9,259 nt of DNA from Spirochaetaceae bacterium. Lineage in GTDB: Bacteria > Spirochaetota > Spirochaetia > SZUA-6 > Fen-1364. The notes beneath the pieces are model-generated. The model had not been told where the DNA came from. It worked only from the letters and a program-made list of their open reading frames with translations, and ran no database searches. Shown in pieces: positions 5,935 through 9,259 of this stretch (its first letter is position 1; the number at the start of each line of letters is the position of its first letter). The stretch lies in NCBI GenBank assembly GCA_003141795.1, contig PLNO01000203.1:1-9259 (forward strand). The letters run 5' to 3'. A program made the translations under genes and the position numbers.

Positions 5935-7515
5935 ATGAGAAAATTTTGTCTTATTGCAGTTCCTGCCCTCGCGCTTGCCCTCGCTGGGTGCGGTACGCTC
6001 AGCGGGCTTCTGGGTGATTCCGGAGGATCGGATGAGGCGGCAACGAAGACCGCCGCGCCGGCCAAGGACCGCATGGCATCGCTGGATCAGTACGGCGCGG
6101 CGATGCTCGCGACGGTGCAGGATTACGTGGCCCAGGGAAAGCTCGTGGAGGCACGCTTCCTGGAGCAGGACCTCGAAGCGACGCAGCTCTCCGGCGCCCA
6201 GCAGAAGGAGCTCGCCGACCTGCGCGCCAGGACCGATACGGCGTGGAAGCCTGACGCCGAAAGCTCGACATACAACACGGATGTGCTCGTCCCGGCAAAG
6301 GACTACACGGGCAAGTACGGATACATCGACCAGTCCGGGGCGTTCGTGATCCCGGCGCGCTACACGAAGGCGGATGAGTTTTCCGAGGGGCTCGCCCTCG
6401 TCGAGGAGGAGAAAGGGCAGCCGAAGTACTTCATCGACAGGACCGGAGCAAAAGTGCTGGAGATCAAGCCGTCGATCGAGCGCTACTTCTACGACCAGGA
6501 GAAGAAGACGGTCTGGATGGTGCGCGACAGCAAGGACGCACTCGAGGTCTACGACGGCTCCTATCCGATCCCGTTGGACAAGATCTCCATCGAAGCGATG
6601 GGCGGGTTCCACGACGGGCTTGCCCGATGCGAGATCCGCACGTACAAGGTCGAGATGAAGGGCGCCTACACCATGAGCCGGCAGGGCACGATCTACATCG
6701 ACAGGACCGGCAAGGAGCGTCTCTTCTTCCCCACCAGCATGTGGTGGATCTCCGACTCCGACTACCAGTGCCGGGATTTCAGCGGGGGACGCGCGCTGGT
6801 TCTCCGTGTCAAAAGGAACGAACGGTTGTTCGGCTACGTCGATGCAACGGGGAAATGGCTCGTCGAGCCGTCGTTCAACTATGCGGGGTCCTACTCCGAC
6901 GGCATGGCCGCCGCGACGTTCCCCAACACGAAGCGCTGGGGTTTCGTCGATGCCACCGGCGCGATGGCCTTGAAGCCGTTCTACCAGGCCGACAGCGTCG
7001 GCTCGTTCAACGACGGGGCGCTCGTCTGCACCGACGATACGAGCGCGAAGTATCTCGTGATCCGCAAGGACGGCAGCCGGGCCATGGAGTTGAGCTTTGC
7101 CGGCGCCAATGAGGACACCTTCGATTTTGCCAAGGGGATCTGTTCCCGGTCGGGAGACGGCATCGTCGGGGTGGCCTGGCGCAAGGGGACACTCGGTGAG
7201 AGCCTCGTGGAGAGCGTCATCGGACTGGACCGCTCGGGCAAGGAGCTTTTCGCCCTGAGCACGAACAATGGCCAGCCCCTGTATGTGAAGGAGGTGGGAG
7301 ATTTCTCCAATGGCCGTTCCTTCATCCGGGTCTCCGACAAGCTCAGCCAGGAGAGCTGGGGGCTCATCGACACCCGGGGGACATGGGTGGTGAAACCCAC
7401 CGACGAGTGGGCGCCGGTGGCCGACTTCCACAACGGGCTTGCAAAGGTGAAGATGGCAGTCGATGGAGCGTTCGGCTACATGGATCGCGCGGGAAAGATC
7501 GTCTACAAGGAATAG
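5935..7515 (+). CDS. WG-repeat lipoprotein
   Basis: Predicted 526-residue lipoprotein of unknown role. The N-terminus is a short lipoprotein signal peptide with lipobox LAGC and lipidated Cys19, then a Gly/Ser/Ala-rich linker. Residues about 47-104 look helical. From about 127 the protein is built of WG-type beta repeats, each with an aromatic-Gly, an aromatic or aliphatic residue, then a D-x-x-G turn: YGYIDQSG near 128, FGYVDATG at 299, WGFVDATG at 335, WGLIDTRG at 475, and FGYMDRAG at 513, with more diverged copies between. Many repeats continue into a F-x-x-G-L/R/A segment such as DEFSEGLALV. WG repeats form beta-rich surfaces thought to mediate protein contacts. The last repeat ends at the C-terminus, so the protein appears complete. 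It is transcribed away from the radical SAM operon. Confidence 0.93.
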   Translation: MRKFCLIAVPALALALAGCGTLSGLLGDSGGSDEAATKTAAPAKDRMASLDQYGAAMLATVQDYVAQGKLVEARFLEQDLEATQLSGAQQKELADLRARTDTAWKPDAESSTYNTDVLVPAKDYTGKYGYIDQSGAFVIPARYTKADEFSEGLALVEEEKGQPKYFIDRTGAKVLEIKPSIERYFYDQEKKTVWMVRDSKDALEVYDGSYPIPLDKISIEAMGGFHDGLARCEIRTYKVEMKGAYTMSRQGTIYIDRTGKERLFFPTSMWWISDSDYQCRDFSGGRALVLRVKRNERLFGYVDATGKWLVEPSFNYAGSYSDGMAAATFPNTKRWGFVDATGAMALKPFYQADSVGSFNDGALVCTDDTSAKYLVIRKDGSRAMELSFAGANEDTFDFAKGICSRSGDGIVGVAWRKGTLGESLVESVIGLDRSGKELFALSTNNGQPLYVKEVGDFSNGRSFIRVSDKLSQESWGLIDTRGTWVVKPTDEWAPVADFHNGLAKVKMAVDGAFGYMDRAGKIVYKE

Positions 7516-7543
7516 CCGGGGAGTTCCACGCATTCTGTCGGCA

Positions 7544-7570
7544 GTCGGGCCGGCTCGGAGCCGGCCCGAC
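7544..7570 (+). terminator. Perfect GC-rich inverted repeat after the WG lipoprotein gene
   Basis: Two 13-base arms (GTCGGGCCGGCTC and its exact complement) flank one central base, so RNA would fold as a stem of about 12 pairs with a 3-base loop. It lies 29 bases past the stop at 7515 and ends 13 bases before the next gene's ribosome site. No T-run follows, so it is not a standard intrinsic terminator. It could stabilise the upstream mRNA or attenuate transcription into the downstream gene. Confidence 0.55.
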
Positions 7571-7594
7571 ACGCCGTGCGTCAGGAGGGACAGC

Positions 7595-8446
7595 GTGGAC
7601 GTTCTCATGAAATCGGGGGAGCTTGTCGCGACGGACGACGGGAATGCCATCACCGTGCAACCGCGAATCGTCACGCCGCTCATCCTCTTCGTCTGCGGCA
7701 TTGCCGCAGCGGCACTCTTCGTCGTCCTGTCCGTGCTCCTCTCCGGCGCGCTGCCTGCGCTTGCCGCGTTCGCGCGATGGGCAGCGACGACGCTCGTTCT
7801 TTTGTCCCTCTGTTTTCCGCTGGCCGCGGGGTACGTGAGCGTGGCGCGCAGGGCGAAGCTCGACACGGTGACGCAGACCCTGTCCCGGGGGAGGAGGCGA
7901 TACCCCTTTCGGCAGATTGACGGGATCCTCGTTCGCACCACCGCGATCCTCGACCAGAAGGTTCTCACGATCGTTGCCCGGGTCGGTGACAGGGAGATAC
8001 TTCTCGTTTCAGGTCATACCCCGGGGCATGCGGAAGAAATGCAGCGGACGGCAGCGCGGATGCAGGCGCTCGTGTCCCGTTCACGATCGGGAAGGGGTGC
8101 AGCCGCGCCGGGTAGCGATGCAGAGGCCCCCGTCACGGCGAGGCGTTCTGGTGCTACAGGGCGCTTTGTCGGTGCGGTCCTAATTGTGTTTGGTATTGTC
8201 GTGAGCGGCTCGGCGTATCTTCTCGTGCCGGACCTCGTGCTCACCCGTCACGGCATGGACTTCGGGTTTCTCTTCTGGCCTGTCGGAATCTGGATCGCCG
8301 CCGCAGGCATTGTCTCGATCTCGGGGATCGCGTTCGTCCCCCACGGCTCAACGCGGCCCCGCACGCCCGGGGCAGTGGGGCTGAGGGTCGCGCTCGTCTC
8401 CGCATGGCTCGTTTCGTATTTCGTCGTCGCCTTCACGCGGTTGTAA
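7595..8446 (+). CDS. Multi-TM membrane protein with a possible PH-like domain
   Basis: Function unknown. The GTG at 7595 is chosen because AGGAGGG sits at ideal distance (GGAGG 6 bases upstream); an ATG at 7607 is in frame but too far from it. The 283-residue product has two N-terminal membrane segments (about 27-48 and 62-82). A basic soluble domain follows (about 83-160), with strands like DTVTQTLSRGRRRYPFRQID and LTIVARVGDREILLVSG and then a helix, reminiscent of bacterial PH-like domains attached to paired TM helices; this is by eye only. A variable Arg/Ala-rich linker (about 162-188) leads to three more segments (about 190-211, 223-247 and 264-280). It follows the WG lipoprotein gene in the same direction, separated by a hairpin. 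Confidence 0.85.
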   Translation: MDVLMKSGELVATDDGNAITVQPRIVTPLILFVCGIAAAALFVVLSVLLSGALPALAAFARWAATTLVLLSLCFPLAAGYVSVARRAKLDTVTQTLSRGRRRYPFRQIDGILVRTTAILDQKVLTIVARVGDREILLVSGHTPGHAEEMQRTAARMQALVSRSRSGRGAAAPGSDAEAPVTARRSGATGRFVGAVLIVFGIVVSGSAYLLVPDLVLTRHGMDFGFLFWPVGIWIAAAGIVSISGIAFVPHGSTRPRTPGAVGLRVALVSAWLVSYFVVAFTRL

Positions 8447-8458
8447 AAGCGGTGCGAC

Positions 8459-8489
8459 AGGGCGGGCGGCCCTCGTGGGCCGCTGCCCT
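8459..8489. terminator. Imperfect GC-rich hairpin between convergent genes
   Basis: AGGGC-GG-GCGGCCC, loop TCGT, then GGGCCGC-T-GCCCT forms a two-part stem with a small internal loop. It sits between the stop of the plus-strand membrane protein (8446) and the stop of the minus-strand gene (8498), where a shared terminator is expected. Neither strand has a clear T-run next to it, so termination is likely but not shown. Confidence 0.5.
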
Positions 8490-8497
8490 TCGTGAAG

Positions 8498-9016
8498 CTA
8501 CTTGATTGCCTTGCAGAACGCGATCGCCTCGCCGAGGATCGTGGTGTCCACGGCATCGCCCTTGCAGACGATCGCCACGTTCTTGAACATCCTCACCATG
8601 ACGAACGCCGGCTGTGCAACCGCTTTGGGGTCCTTGTAATCCTTGCTCTTCCCGACGAAGAGAAAGCCGTCGGCAAACTTCTCCTTGCTGCTGATCTCGG
8701 TCCACACGTACGTGAGATCGAGCCAGTCATTCTTCATCAGGTTCTTTGCATAGTCGTCGAAGCTCCCCGCGTCGCCCCGGGGCCGGGAGTCGACGTAAAA
8801 GGTGCTCGGCAGATAGTCTTCGCCTTCCGACGGGGTGAACTTCTGAAAGGTCCACGATTCGAGGAACTCGTTGTACGTCCCGTCCCAGTCGCTGAAGGAG
8901 GACTGGAGTGACGGCAGGTTGATCGCGGCCGGTGATGCGCAGAGCGCCGCCGCCGCCACGCCGCCGAACACGGCGACGAGAATCAGAGCACGTGAGACTC
9001 GCATTGACACTTTCAT
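8498..9016 (-). CDS. Small exported protein of unknown function
   Basis: Family not recognised. The 172-residue product begins with a classical signal peptide (basic MKVSMRVSR, hydrophobic core, Ala-rich end) with probable cleavage after Ala27 in the ALCA-S context; Cys26 is not in a lipobox. The mature protein of about 145 residues is acidic to neutral, has several Trp, Tyr and Phe residues, and two cysteines near the C-terminus (in the IVCKG and AFCKAIK stretches) that could pair. It may be a compact alpha/beta fold. The ATG at 9016 is chosen because AAAGGAG lies 9 bases upstream and the signal peptide starts there; the longer form to 9082 would include the promoter. It is probably monocistronic with its own promoter. 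Confidence 0.85.
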   Translation of the reverse strand: MKVSMRVSRALILVAVFGGVAAAALCASPAAINLPSLQSSFSDWDGTYNEFLESWTFQKFTPSEGEDYLPSTFYVDSRPRGDAGSFDDYAKNLMKNDWLDLTYVWTEISSKEKFADGFLFVGKSKDYKDPKAVAQPAFVMVRMFKNVAIVCKGDAVDTTILGEAIAFCKAIK

Positions 9017-9053
9017 GAAAAGATTCTCCTTTCGCAAACAGATATGGCGACGC

Positions 9054-9082
9054 AGGGTAGTGATGCGTCGAACATCTGTCAA
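9054..9082 (-). promoter_or_regulatory. Sigma70-type promoter of the small exported protein gene
   Basis: On the minus strand, TTGACA (9082-9077, perfect -35), a spacer of exactly 17 bases, and TACCCT (9059-9054, matching the three most conserved -10 positions). Transcription would begin near 9047, giving a leader of about 30 bases that includes the AGGAG site before the ATG at 9016. Confidence 0.7.
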
Positions 9083-9148
9083 GCGACCACGAGTTTCCTG
9101 TCCGGCGGCGCGGACAAAGTCCCGAATCGGTGATACGTTTCTATCATC

Positions 9149-9259
9149 ATGAACACCCTCCTCCTCCTCACGTGCGCCGGGCTGGCAGTGTCGGTGTTCA
9201 CGGCCGCCGCACTCGCCGTCAGCGGGGGACGTGCAAAGGATGGACGTATTTTCCTGTCC
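9149..9259 (+). CDS. Start of a membrane-anchored or exported protein (3' end outside window)
   Basis: Only 37 residues are visible. ATG at 9149 opens a frame encoding MNTLLLLTCAGLAVSVFTAA, a further short hydrophobic run, then a polar GGRAKDGR segment; the frame stays open to the window edge. This is a typical N-terminal signal anchor. No clear ribosome site precedes the ATG, so the true start could differ, and TGATACG at 9131-9137 might be a -10 element close to the gene. It is divergent from the small exported protein gene. Function cannot be judged. Confidence 0.5.
   Translation, partial: MNTLLLLTCAGLAVSVFTAAALAVSGGRAKDGRIFLS

Noticed and set aside
7463..7594. Longer version of the multi-TM protein starting at 7463
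   Set aside because: It would begin inside the WG gene and cross the hairpin. The GTG at 7595 has an ideally spaced ribosome site.
5905..7968. Long minus-strand open frame (687 codons)
   Set aside because: Antisense shadow of the WG lipoprotein gene, which has a lipobox, ribosome site and recognisable repeats. High GC makes long antisense frames common.

Overview
The window is bacterial DNA: dense, intron-free, GC-rich (roughly 60% by eye), with Shine-Dalgarno sites, ATG/GTG/TTG starts and one sigma70-like promoter. A lipobox protein and several exported or membrane proteins suggest a didermal or lipoprotein-rich bacterium. A WG-repeat lipoprotein beside a DUF2207-like membrane protein would fit a spirochaete or similar lineage, but the sequence does not settle the taxonomy. 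I see no rRNA, tRNA, transposase, phage gene or CRISPR array.

Layout. (1) Positions 1-1078, plus strand: C-terminal part of a MATE-family multidrug/cation antiporter. (2) Positions 1086-5808, minus strand: a compact four-gene operon with touching or overlapping genes. In transcription order it encodes a two-TM protein with a helical soluble domain, a DUF2207-like signal-anchored membrane protein with a Cys/His tail, a radical SAM/SPASM enzyme with a PqqD-like N-terminus, and a four-TM protein of unknown function. (3) Positions 5809-5934: divergent intergenic region. (4) Positions 5935-8446, plus strand: a WG-repeat lipoprotein, a perfect 13-bp-arm inverted repeat, and a multi-TM protein. (5) Positions 8498-9016, minus strand: a small exported protein with a good promoter. 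(6) Positions 9149-9259, plus strand: the beginning of another membrane-anchored protein.

The most interesting part is the four-gene operon. The DUF2207-like protein ends in nine cysteines spaced exactly four residues apart (mostly C-H-S-A units), and the next gene is a radical SAM/SPASM enzyme with the architecture of peptide maturases: PqqD/RRE-like N-terminus, CxxxCxxC, and a Cys-rich SPASM C-terminus. The predicted topology places the tail in the cytoplasm, where such an enzyme works. I infer a RiPP-like modification system whose substrate is the tail of a large membrane protein rather than a small free peptide. Plain metal binding by the tail remains a real alternative.

The radical SAM gene also carries three near-identical 42-bp units, two in tandem in the middle and one near the N-terminus. 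All are in the same reading frame, so they look like a dispersed repeat tolerated as an in-frame coding insertion.
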